64,000 nt of DNA from Nitrospira sp. (lineage in GTDB: Bacteria; Nitrospirota; Nitrospiria; Nitrospirales; Nitrospiraceae), in assembly GCA_005116835.1 (NCBI GenBank), contig SWDM01000023.1, positions 1 through 64,000 of the forward strand. The letters are read 5' to 3'. The first letter of the stretch is position 1, and each line of letters opens with the position of its first letter. The position numbers and the translations under genes were made by a program. The notes under the pieces are model-generated. The model searched no databases, was not told the DNA's origin, and saw only the letters and a program-made list of their open reading frames with translations. This document shows positions 42,740-50,463 of the stretch, piece by piece.

Positions 42740-43459
42740 TCAGCCATTGCCACGCATATGGACAAGAAGTTCACGCGCGAGAGTCTTCCCCTCATAGACC
42801 CAGACCGCAGAGATCGGTATGCTGACGGCTCGGACAAGGCGATCAACTTCGCTCCCGTAGCTGAAGCCTTGCGGATGGACACTGGAAAGGTGCTCGGCAC
42901 CGTCGGCGACGAAGCAGATTCTGACTGCTGTAGGGTCGTCCAGTGAAGTGCCGGCAGAGATAAGAGTGGCTGTCGCGGAATCGGAGATGCCCGAGCGACC
43001 AGCCCAGCCACGCGATTGGTCAAAGTCGATCCAGTCAGGCCGCGTTACCGAAGCATGATCAAAGATGCTTCCGATCGCTGCGCGAACGACGGCAATGACG
43101 TCGTCTGCGACGCTGCTCTCTGGGAACATGTCCGCGAGCGACGCGAACTTGTGCACATAGGACTTGCGCAGTTCTTGAATGCGACGGACCTCCTGCCACA
43201 CGCCTTGCGACCAATCAAGCGGATTCAAGCTCTTGTCGGCAACGGCGCGATCCAAGTTGGCCTTGAAGCTGTAACCGATATCGGGGGCGTTGAGCGCCTC
43301 CTGACATGCGATTTCGAGCGCTGTCCACGCAAGCACCACGCACAGGCGAACATATGTGCCTCGATCCCATCGATTGGGCGCTTCACGAGAGAGCTGTCGG
43401 ACGTGGAGTGCGTCAGTCCACAAGTGGCAATAAGTGGATTCGACGAGGATAGGGTTCAT
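42740..43459 (-). CDS. HEPN-motif hypothetical protein (cassette gene)
   Basis: About 239 residues from the start at 43459 (MNPILVESTY). The longer frame to 43510 runs through the repeated array module and is not credible. The first 130 residues are helical and contain an Rx4H motif, R98-KSYV-H103 in QELRKSYVHKF, typical of HEPN domains. The C-terminal half is mixed and unrecognised. It starts six bases after a GCCTAAC core and ends 15 bp before attC-like site D, as expected of an integron cassette. Possible RNase or defence role, unproven. Confidence 0.6.
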   Translation of the reverse strand: MNPILVESTYCHLWTDALHVRQLSREAPNRWDRGTYVRLCVVLAWTALEIACQEALNAPDIGYSFKANLDRAVADKSLNPLDWSQGVWQEVRRIQELRKSYVHKFASLADMFPESSVADDVIAVVRAAIGSIFDHASVTRPDWIDFDQSRGWAGRSGISDSATATLISAGTSLDDPTAVRICFVADGAEHLSSVHPQGFSYGSEVDRLVRAVSIPISAVWVYEGKTLARELLVHMRGNG

Positions 43460-43464
43460 GCGAC

Positions 43465-43696
43465 GCCTAACTATGTTTAGGCCGATCCGCATAAGAGCCG
43501 GATCTGCCATTTTCTATCCGCGTAACACTCCTTCAATGATCGTGAACAATATCCCATCATCGACGGTGGTGCAAATGGCTGCTTTTCAATCCGGTGATCA
43601 ACCGCTCAGGGTCGGATGGCGACGGTCGGAGATCGGCCACAAGCGGAACTTCGACACCGAGATTGCACCGCTGTAAAGCGGTCCTCAGCCCTATAG
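43465..43696. repeat. Gene-less cassette-array module, copy 2
   Basis: Repeats the left part of the module at 42370 (core GCCTAAC-TAT-GTTTAGGC, then GATCCGCATAAGAGCCGGAT and GTGAACAATA) and its final CACCG...TAAAGCGGTCCTCAGCCCT segment. The middle is different and shorter. Confidence 0.6.
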
Positions 43697-43759
43697 CATT
43701 ATCGTAAAGTTGAGGGGCGCGCCGCTCTTGGCGCGTCCCTCTCGAACGCCATGTTGGGC
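43697..43759 (-). repeat. attC-like site E
   Basis: Ends with the canonical GTTGGGC (43753-43759). Arms TTGAGGGGCGCGCC and GGCGCGTCCCTCTCGAA form a strong stem. It lies 19 bp after the stop of the minus-strand hydrolase gene. Confidence 0.7.
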
Positions 43760-43778
43760 TCAGTCGATGCAGTTGTAC

Positions 43779-45095
43779 TCACATACACTCCCGAGAGCTA
43801 CGTGCAGTGAGCATTCTCTTGCCTTGTGTAATTGCTATGTAGTCGTTCAGGAACTTCCGCAAAGTTTCCTCAAAGACTGTCGTGTGATCTAGAACGACAC
43901 TCACGCTAGCGTGGGCAATCAGAAACGGGCTATTTGATCGATGGTTCTCTGTTGGCGTTAGGCGAACACCAGCGATTGATGGAAGATTCGTGAGATCCAA
44001 ATTCTCAATTGCACATGGGGCACTTGTATAGAGGCTCGGGTCAAAGCCCGGCGTCAATTGAGACGAATCAGATACGATTTCAATCGAATGCGTACGAAAG
44101 GGTTCGTACTCGCCTAGTGCTTGGGTCCAAAGCGCTCGTTGACCAGGACGAAAGTCTGGCCTCAGAAATAGAGCGTCCAGATTCCGGCCGATTGGGAAGA
44201 GTACTTGACGAGGAACGTCTCCCGCAGAAGACACGACCAACATCACTGGGTTTTGCTGTCGCCCGAACGGTAGCGACGTTGAGAGTCGCCAGATTCGCTC
44301 GAACTGAAGAGCCTCAAAGGCCGGGTTAATCAACACGACTAGGTCACCAAACCCTATCAGGCCAGTTATTTCATTCAACTTTCGTGAAGTGTCGGTTTTT
44401 GCATGCAGCGCAAGCAACTCGCGTTCGATTTCATAAGCAACCGATCGAAACAGAACTTGGCCACCAAAGCTGTGTCCGAACGACGTTAAACCCATGAACA
44501 GATCGGTAGTGCCAAAAGCCCTTTGGTCGCGTTTTTCTCGATAGAGTGTGTTTAATCGGCTGAGAAACTCCCGCAGGTCGCCCTCACCAACACGCTCTGC
44601 GGCTGCCTTACGGCTCCAAAACGTTGCATAGTCCAAAAACCCCGGGAGAGAACGCCCACGCCATCCCACGTAGATTGACACCACGTAGATTGACACCACG
44701 GAGAGAGATTCGCTGCCGGTGAGCGCTTTTCTCGACTGTCGATAAACAGCGCTCTCGGGGTTGGAAATATCAATTAGACGCCTGCGCGTGTCTGCCACAG
44801 ATGCTGCAAAGTCACGCAGGTTCTGATTGTCAGGAGCTGCATCGTGGTGCCATCCATGAACGAACAACAAAACAATGACGTTAGAGGTTTGTGATAACTC
44901 GGAAATCCTTTCGAGCGCGCGATTTGGCACCGAATTGTCCCAGAACTGACCATGGTCATCAATTTGGATAACGAAATCATCTGGAGCAGTCGAGGAGGGC
45001 ACTATCGCTGGAAATTGCTTGTGGTTGTAGGCGCAACCTGTGAGCCAAAGCACAAGGAGCAAACCCAACGCGCCCATAACTGCGTAATTATTCAT
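43779..45095 (-). CDS. Lipoprotein alpha/beta-hydrolase (cassette gene)
   Basis: 438 residues. A signal peptide ends in the lipobox LTGC (Cys21). An alpha/beta-hydrolase core follows: an oxyanion-type FVHGWHHD motif near residue 79 and the nucleophile elbow GHSFGGQ with Ser209. This is typical of DUF900-like esterases or lipases. A five-residue duplication, VVSIYVVSIYV (about 133-143), comes from a perfect 15-bp tandem repeat in the DNA. A lipid-anchored hydrolase in a cassette is unusual; the substrate is unknown. The GCTCAAC core lies about 38 bp upstream of the start. Confidence 0.75.
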   Translation of the reverse strand: MNNYAVMGALGLLLVLWLTGCAYNHKQFPAIVPSSTAPDDFVIQIDDHGQFWDNSVPNRALERISELSQTSNVIVLLFVHGWHHDAAPDNQNLRDFAASVADTRRRLIDISNPESAVYRQSRKALTGSESLSVVSIYVVSIYVGWRGRSLPGFLDYATFWSRKAAAERVGEGDLREFLSRLNTLYREKRDQRAFGTTDLFMGLTSFGHSFGGQVLFRSVAYEIERELLALHAKTDTSRKLNEITGLIGFGDLVVLINPAFEALQFERIWRLSTSLPFGRQQNPVMLVVSSAGDVPRQVLFPIGRNLDALFLRPDFRPGQRALWTQALGEYEPFRTHSIEIVSDSSQLTPGFDPSLYTSAPCAIENLDLTNLPSIAGVRLTPTENHRSNSPFLIAHASVSVVLDHTTVFEETLRKFLNDYIAITQGKRMLTARSSRECM

Positions 45096-45132
45096 TCATG
45101 TTCTCCCAGATGACCAGCTATCACTCGCCGGA

Positions 45133-45290
45133 GCTCAACTATGTTTAGGCCGGTCCGTATAAGAACCGGATTTGCCAATTTTTATCCATATAACACGCCA
45201 CTACGGTTGGTGAACAATACTCCAAACTGGTGCCGTTTCAATGAGTTACAACTGAGAAAGAAACAAAGGTGTCTGACACCCTTGTTCTCT
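45133..45290. repeat. Gene-less cassette-array module, copy 3 (left part)
   Basis: GCTCAAC-TAT-GTTTAGGC, then GGTCCGTATAAGAACCGGATT and GGTGAACAATACTCC, matching copies 1 and 2. It is followed by a hairpin, AAGGGTGTC-like arms around GACACCCTT (45268-45283). The matching right part lies at 46150-46230, as though the module were split by the two cassettes between. Confidence 0.55.
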
Positions 45291-45295
45291 CTTAG

Positions 45296-45505
45296 TTAGT
45301 TTCCGATCGGCTCTTCACCAGTAGTTATGGACCCATTGGGATGAACATACACCGGCGATTCTTCGAAAATTGCAGCGAGTGCTGCGAGGTCAGCTGATGG
45401 AACGGGTATCCAGTTGCTCCAGCCGCCGTTTACGACCTTGATTCGATAGGCGCCGCCGGTCTGTTGATGCCATCCAAGTGCGAACTTTTCTATGAGAACT
45501 GCCAT
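45296..45505 (-). CDS. Small hypothetical protein (cassette gene)
   Basis: 69 residues with AAGGGA about seven bases before the ATG. The sequence begins MAVLIEKFALGWHQQTGGAY and has a WSNWIPV strand and an acidic C-terminal half (ADLAALAAIFEESPVYVHPNG). It is compact and soluble; no family is recognised. It starts 45 bp from attC-like site F. Short unique proteins of this kind are frequent in integron cassettes. Confidence 0.6.
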   Translation of the reverse strand: MAVLIEKFALGWHQQTGGAYRIKVVNGGWSNWIPVPSADLAALAAIFEESPVYVHPNGSITTGEEPIGN

Positions 45506-45549
45506 TGCGAACTCCCTTCAGTGTGGTTGGGAAGATAGTTCTATCTGAC

Positions 45550-45613
45550 GCCTAACGTGCGATCTCAGGGGAGCGCCGCAAGCGGCGCGTCCCGCTGGAG
45601 CGATTTGTTGGGC
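45550..45613 (-). repeat. attC-like site F
   Basis: The best site of the array: GCCTAAC (45550-45556) and GTTGGGC (45607-45613), with arms CGATCTCAGGGGAGCGCCGC and GCGGCGCGTCCCGCTGGAGCG. It lies nine bases after the stop of the lipoprotein gene at 45623. Confidence 0.8.
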
Positions 45614-45622
45614 CGCAACTCA

Positions 45623-46094
45623 CTACTTTGTCACCCCACCGTCAACTATCTTGCTTTCTACTGGAAAGCTAGCGGGGGAGTTTAGGTCTGGTACACCGTT
45701 CACTACTGGGTACAGAATTGCAGATGGTATACAAATGACTTGCTTCACCCCTTTATCGGGCGACATTGTCGCTATCGCCGTCCCAAGACTCGCAATTGCG
45801 GTGATTGTCTCGGGTACTTTCGTATCAACCTTTTGACCAGCGTTAGTCAGAATGCCATTGGAAAATGCAACAGAGAGGTCTGACGAGCCATAACCGCTCT
45901 TAAATTTCACAAACTTCCTGTCACCAGGAAGAGATATTAGCGTGGCGGTAGACACGCAATCCTTGTTCACTGAAACGAACAGATACGGCTTTGGCTCGTA
46001 GAAAGAAATTCCTTGCTCACCAAAGTCCAGACCTGCACACCCCCCCCAGAACTGTTGAAGCTCCGAGCAAAACAGTAATCTTTGTGTATTTCAT
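45623..46094 (-). pseudogene. Frameshifted lipoprotein (cassette gene)
   Basis: Start at 46094 with GAGGAG six bases before the ATG. The first 20 codons give a lipoprotein signal (MKYTKITVLLGASTVLGG), but the frame then ends early. Removing one base from a run of eight G on the coding strand (C run at 46040-46047) restores a lipobox LGGCAGLDFG and a continuous protein of about 156 residues to the stop at 45623. The mature part has VNKDCVSTATLISLPGDR and FKSGYGSSDLSVAF. The cause could be sequencing error, decay or slippage-based phase variation. The family is not recognised. Confidence 0.65.
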
Positions 46095-46635
46095 AACATC
46101 TCCTCAGTTAATTACCTGACTCTCGTTGCGGCCCATCGACTATTAATTACGGGTTCTTATACGGATCGGCGTAAGCCCCCTTCTGGTAGCGGTCGGTCAT
46201 GTACTTCTGCTTTGGGTCGAGACCTGCCGGTCACCGGGCATGTGTTCTGACACTACCTGCCCGATCAAATACAAATTTTTACATCTAAGCACTCTTACTC
46301 GATCAATAAGTGCGGTCGTAAAACGGTCGTATAGTAGAGCTACTTTCCCCTCATTCTGTCTCACTCGGCCTCACTCGTTCGCAAGTCGCAAGCTGATGAA
46401 TTTATGGCTGGAAATGTGTGGGACACGCATCAGCGGTGAGAATGCTGAATTCGCCCAAAATCAAATCCTGCCTTTGGCACCAGTTAAGCTGCGACCTGCG
46501 GTTTACGAAGTTCAGCAAGCTCTACCTCAGACAACCTAAGCCGACAAGAAACCACTAAACTGGATGCTCCAGACATGGGGCCTGATGGGACTGGTTTGTC
46601 CTGTCCTGGTAGCAGCGTGGTAGCAGATGGATCGG
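46095..46635. other. Gene-less stretch at the right end of the array
   Basis: Contains the split right part of the array module (46150-46230, TTCTTATACGGATCGGCGTA and ATGTACTTCTGCTTTGGGTC). The rest shows no credible gene. Confidence 0.45.
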
Positions 46636-47181
46636 TTACTTCTGACGAGTGAGAGCGGGACGCCTTCTTGTACGTGCTGCGCTTGGTGGCCAAACGACGG
46701 CACCTAGCAATTTACGAGGATGGACCAGAATCATGGCCTTCTTGGCTAACTCCCGCGCAGAGGCAGTCCTAGACGATGATAGATAGCCGCGTAAGGCATC
46801 CGCTGCTGATGCATGTGAAGAAACTTTCAATGAGCGGCCAAGCAGATCAACGCGACGCCCCACGAAGTGTTCCCAGTTTCGTGACTTTCCAAACTTCGGG
46901 CTACCGAAGTCGGCTCTCGCATGCCGACGATATGGAAAGGGCTTTGTAGGATGGGCTCTAAAAAAACACCAGATGTCGAAGTCCTTGACCCCATTCTTGC
47001 CGTCCAGGAAGTGCAAGGCGGCCCCCTGGCAGAGCGCAACGGCGAACAATCGGTGTCTGTAGAGATGGGCTGTATCAGGATGTCGGCGAAAGAGAGATTC
47101 CAAATCTCGCAAGGCAATATCGCCAAGTCGGCGCAAGTCACCCTTGTTGATCGGCTTCATGGATCGTTCTTCGCTGGACAT
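46636..47181 (-). CDS. Hypothetical protein, nucleotidyltransferase-like pattern
   Basis: 181 residues (an ATG at 47160 is an alternative start). The middle part, ALCQGAALHFLDGKNGVKDFDIWCFF, resembles a little-studied family whose GxALH...DFDxW motif recalls nucleotidyltransferase folds (paired acidic residues after a glycine-containing strand). The C-terminal part is basic (AARTRRRPALTRQK). It is the last gene before the right attachment repeat of the island. No attC-like site is seen at its 3' end. The fold call is tentative. Confidence 0.5.
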   Translation of the reverse strand: MSSEERSMKPINKGDLRRLGDIALRDLESLFRRHPDTAHLYRHRLFAVALCQGAALHFLDGKNGVKDFDIWCFFRAHPTKPFPYRRHARADFGSPKFGKSRNWEHFVGRRVDLLGRSLKVSSHASAADALRGYLSSSRTASARELAKKAMILVHPRKLLGAVVWPPSAARTRRRPALTRQK

Positions 47182-47517
47182 ACCGGGAAGTATAGCGATC
47201 GCTTTGCCTTGGGGCTACGCAGGGACATAACGAGGCGTTTGACCTGCGGTTTGTTAGATCGGGACTAACTTCCGGAGGGCCCGGAGAGTCATTAGTGGCT
47301 GCCCAGGACTCGAACCGGAACGAGAGCTCCCTATCTGTCTACCGAGAAACCCTGATCCCGGTTTTACTCCCGGTTCCACTTCCGGTTTTGGTCCCGATTT
47401 AGAATCTAACTCAGTCGCAAGCAGTAGCAACAACAACGCCGAACCTCTTGATTTCACTCCTCTGGCGTCGCAGTCTGTCGCTCTGGGTCTTCAGTGGTCG
47501 TCAAATCGTCGGGCGCA
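47182..47517. other. Spacer with a tRNA-like 3' fragment
   Basis: No gene. On the minus strand, bases 47316-47296 read GGTTCGAGTCCTGGGCAGCC, like the T-arm and acceptor of a tRNA, without the rest of a cloverleaf. A repeat-rich CCGGTTTTACTCCCGGTTCC tract follows at about 47358-47400. Confidence 0.4.
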
Positions 47518-47562
47518 CTGCAAAACTGCGATGCAGCGGTTCGACCCCGCTCGGCGCCTCCA
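47518..47562 (+). repeat. Right attachment repeat of the tRNA-Cys island
   Basis: Exact 45-bp copy of the 3' end of tRNA-Cys (38884-38928). There is no upstream half, so it is not a functional tRNA. Confidence 0.85.
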
Positions 47563-47664
47563 AACCTTGCTGGTGCGTGGTCTGTTTCGTTTGTTTGGTT
47601 GAACGAAACTAACCAGATGAACCAAATCAACCAGACAAACAAAACAAACCAGATCAACCATTCG

Positions 47665-48492
47665 TTACCAGTCTCCTGCCGTTCCCACCTCGCATGTGCG
47701 CGCTTTTGGGAGAAGCTGATAGGCCGTCGCTTCTTCCTTCAGGTCCGGCTCATCGGGGCGGAGCATCGTCACCTCGATCTTTTCATTGGCGAAGGTTTCG
47801 TCGCCGGTTCGCAGGACGCTTTCCCGATTCAAGATCTGCATCGAGTTGAGGCGCGAGATTTTGAGTGGAAAGGTTTCGAACTGGTCCGCTGACAGGAAGG
47901 GTACCTGGACCGTCACCCGGCCATGTTCCACATAGATAAACTGCCGCACTGCCTCGTCGATGGGAGTCTTCAGGCTGAGAACCGCTGAGGCCATCGGTGG
48001 GAGGGAGGCAATGGACACCACATACATGTGAGGAGCATCAGGCGCCGTTGTTTCCCATGCCCCTGTGGCGATTACGTTCGGTGTCGTAAAGAGCGTGGTG
48101 GTGGGGCGCACGAGTGGAGACTTGAAGGCCATGCGGAATTTCGTGATACTCCGGTCCGTGGTATTTTCTAGGAGAAATTTGCTTACAACCCAGGATTGCG
48201 GATCTGGCGTCTTGGCTCGGCCTTTCTGCAGGACCTGCTCGACTCGCCGGATGCTGCAATCGGACACCAGGTTTCTGTTTTCATAGAAATAGGTCTTGGT
48301 ATTCCCCTCCAGCTGGAAGGCTCGTTCATAGGTGTAGAAGGCGACGCCGACATGGATGGGGGTTGGTTTGACCCAGGACGCGACCAAGGGGATGAGAAAC
48401 AAGACCCCTGAGCCTAGAAAACTAACGATGATAACTTTGTTAAGGCGGCTCTGCCGCTTAAACCATCTCCACCATTCCTTCAGAAAATTCAT
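47665..48492 (-). CDS. Membrane-anchored hypothetical protein
   Basis: 275 residues. A short basic N-terminus (MNFLKEWWRWFKRQSRLNK) leads to one membrane helix (VIIVSFLGSGVLFLIPLVASWV). The rest is a beta-rich periplasmic domain with FLLENTTDRSITKFRMAFKS, like an immunoglobulin-type fold, and a charged tail. It lies just outside the island's right border on the minus strand, with no operon partner. No family is recognised. Confidence 0.6.
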   Translation of the reverse strand: MNFLKEWWRWFKRQSRLNKVIIVSFLGSGVLFLIPLVASWVKPTPIHVGVAFYTYERAFQLEGNTKTYFYENRNLVSDCSIRRVEQVLQKGRAKTPDPQSWVVSKFLLENTTDRSITKFRMAFKSPLVRPTTTLFTTPNVIATGAWETTAPDAPHMYVVSIASLPPMASAVLSLKTPIDEAVRQFIYVEHGRVTVQVPFLSADQFETFPLKISRLNSMQILNRESVLRTGDETFANEKIEVTMLRPDEPDLKEEATAYQLLPKARTCEVGTAGDW

Positions 48493-48827
48493 GCTTAGTT
48501 ACTCATAATGAATCTTGACTCAGTTGTTCTCTTGATCTCCACACACACATCATAAACCAATTGAGCCAGTGGGTGTTTCAAAGTCTTTACGTAATGATCC
48601 AGTCGGTTTCATTGATGGCTATTGGGGAAGGGCAAGTCAAGCAACGACCTCTTGCCTCACGCTTCACCCTGGCATTGAATCGATGATTTCCCAGGACTTC
48701 GTGGCATGCAGAATGGAAATTGACGGGCATTGAGACTGGGTGCTAGAATCGGCAGCGATTACAACCTGCTCGTTCGGTGGCCGAACCGCTGCCGTTACCA
48801 ATACAGATTGAAAAGAAGGAGAGAGGA
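48493..48827. other. Divergent spacer upstream of hpnH
   Basis: Separates the minus-strand membrane protein from hpnH, so it should hold promoters for both. No clear consensus was picked out by eye. Confidence 0.4.
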
Positions 48828-49844
48828 ATGGCCGTTCCGATTTCCCAAATGGCGACTGTCACGAAGTATGTGCTCTCTCAGAAACTGAGAGGAATAAAGC
48901 GCTATCCACTCGTGTTGATGTTGGAGCCCCTCTTCCGCTGCAATTTGGCTTGCGCCGGCTGCGGAAAGATTCAATACCCGGACCATGTGCTGGATAAGCG
49001 GTTGACGGTCGAGCAGTGCTTGGCCGCGGCGGAGGAATGCGGTGCGCCGATCGTCAGTATTCCCGGCGGCGAACCGATGATCCATCCTGAGATGTCGGCG
49101 ATAGTCCGTGGGCTGGTCGCGCAGGAGCGGTATATCTATCTCTGCACCAATGCGATCTTGATGGAGCGCAAACTCGACGAGTATCAGCCTTCCAAGTTTC
49201 TGACGTTTAGCGTCCATATGGACGGATTGAAAGACGAGCACGATTTGGCAGTCTGCCGCGATGGCGTCTACGACGTGGCGGTGAAGGCGATCAAGGCGGC
49301 GTTGAAGCGGGGCCACCGGGTTACGACCAACACGACCCTTTTCGACGATGCCAACCCTGAGCGCGTACGGAAGTTCTTCGATGCGATGATGGAGCTTGGG
49401 GTCGAGGGCATGATGATTTCACCAGGGTACAGCTATCAGAAGGCGCCTGACCAGCAGCATTTTCTGAAGCGAGAACGCACCAGGGAACTCTTTTCCCGTA
49501 TTTTGGGGAACCCCAAGAAGGCCTGGCAGTTCAATCAGTCGCCGCTGTTCTTGGATTTCTTGATGGGACGGCGGGAATATGAATGCACGCCCTGGGGTAA
49601 TCCAACCTACAACGTGTTTGGTTGGCAGAAGCCCTGCTATTTACTCCAAGAGGGCTACGCGAAGACCTTCCGTGAATTGATGGACAGCACAGAGTGGGAC
49701 CATTACGGAACCGGGCGGAACGAGAAGTGCGCCGATTGCATGGTCCATTGCGGATATGAACCTTCTGCCGTCGAAGATACGTTTGGCACTCTGAGCGGAT
49801 TTGGCCGGACCGTCAAATTGACGATGCTCCCGACCTCACGATGA
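48828..49844 (+). CDS. hpnH: HpnH, adenosylhopane synthase (radical SAM)
   Basis: About 338 residues from the ATG at 48828 with GGAGAGAGG upstream; the frame from 48777 lacks a ribosome site. HpnH adds a 5'-deoxyadenosyl group to diploptene to give adenosylhopane. The radical SAM cluster motif is FRCNLACAGCGKI. SIPGGEPMIHPEM (SAM-binding GGE) and TFSVHMDGLKDEHD follow, and a C-terminal cysteine set is in EKCADCMVHCGYE. It is distant from shc and hpnG (27-30 kb) but completes the first steps of extended hopanoid synthesis. Confidence 0.95.
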   Translation: MAVPISQMATVTKYVLSQKLRGIKRYPLVLMLEPLFRCNLACAGCGKIQYPDHVLDKRLTVEQCLAAAEECGAPIVSIPGGEPMIHPEMSAIVRGLVAQERYIYLCTNAILMERKLDEYQPSKFLTFSVHMDGLKDEHDLAVCRDGVYDVAVKAIKAALKRGHRVTTNTTLFDDANPERVRKFFDAMMELGVEGMMISPGYSYQKAPDQQHFLKRERTRELFSRILGNPKKAWQFNQSPLFLDFLMGRREYECTPWGNPTYNVFGWQKPCYLLQEGYAKTFRELMDSTEWDHYGTGRNEKCADCMVHCGYEPSAVEDTFGTLSGFGRTVKLTMLPTSR

Positions 49845-49854
49845 TGGGCCGTGT

Positions 49855-49925
49855 GAAGCGTCGTTCGTCTCTCGTTGTTCGCACGAAAGACACACGCTTC
49901 ACGAGATACGCTTCACGTTTCACGA
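49855..49925. repeat. Intergenic ACGTGAAACGT-type palindrome after hpnH
   Basis: GTGAAGCGTCGTTCG... faces ...ACGCTTCACGAGATACGCTTCACG. Same repeat style as at 19030, 37555 and 63360. Confidence 0.45.
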
Positions 49926-49932
49926 CTCCCCA

Positions 49933-50325
49933 ATGACCGACACCAAGAATCATAGCAAGGGAGCGGTTGGATCGATTGAGGGACGGGTGTTCCAGCCAGC
50001 ATCGTTTGCTGAGCTTGCAGAGGCAGTAGAGCTGGCATTCGATTATCGCGGGGATGTGACGGTATCGTTGAAGTCCGGTGAATCCCTTTTCGGATATCTC
50101 TTCAATCGTCAGGTCAGTGGGCCGGAATCCTACCTTGAACTATTCCCTTCCGACAGTGCTGAGGTGCGGCGCATTCGTTATGACCAGATTGCTGCAATCG
50201 CTTTTACCGGTGAAGACACAGCCACGGGGAAATCCTGGGAAGCCTGGATTGCTAAGAAGGATTCCGAGCGGCGAGCAGAAATAGACCGGATTGCAGCCGA
50301 GGCAAAAACGCGAGGAATTCTCTAG
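49933..50325 (+). CDS. Conserved-looking protein downstream of hpnH
   Basis: 130 residues, soluble. The pattern FAELAEAVELAFDYRGDVTVSL, then SLFGYLFNR, YLELFPSD and a closing IAAIAFTGEDTATGKSWEAW suggests a small beta-barrel (Sm-like) domain with a helical tail rich in charged residues. No named family is recognised. It lies 88 bp after hpnH on the same strand, so a link to hopanoid modification is possible but unproven. The ribosome site is weak. Confidence 0.6.
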   Translation: MTDTKNHSKGAVGSIEGRVFQPASFAELAEAVELAFDYRGDVTVSLKSGESLFGYLFNRQVSGPESYLELFPSDSAEVRRIRYDQIAAIAFTGEDTATGKSWEAWIAKKDSERRAEIDRIAAEAKTRGIL

Positions 50326-50463
50326 ATTTTTGCTCCTCCCGATCGTGCTACTTTTTATTTCCTCTCACCTCGGTATCTTAAGCCTGGGCCTCTCCAAGCC
50401 CTTGAAAAGGGCCGCTCTTTTCATGCATTTGGACAGACAGTTCGTTGACAAGCAGTAGGGGCT

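Larger units (their letters stand above)
38929..47562. mobile_element. Genomic island integrated at tRNA-Cys
   Basis: Bounded by tRNA-Cys and a 45-bp exact copy of its 3' end. GTGCGTGGTCTGT also follows both copies, suggesting shared flank. Contents: orphan HicB, serine-recombinase remnant, a palindromic element and an integron-type array of minus-strand cassettes. No intact tyrosine integrase is seen, so excision functions appear lost. Confidence 0.8.

Noticed and set aside
47454-47657. Hydrophobic 67-codon minus-strand ORF over the right attachment repeat
   Set aside because: It is formed by the tRNA copy and a T/A-rich repeat tract; not a real gene.
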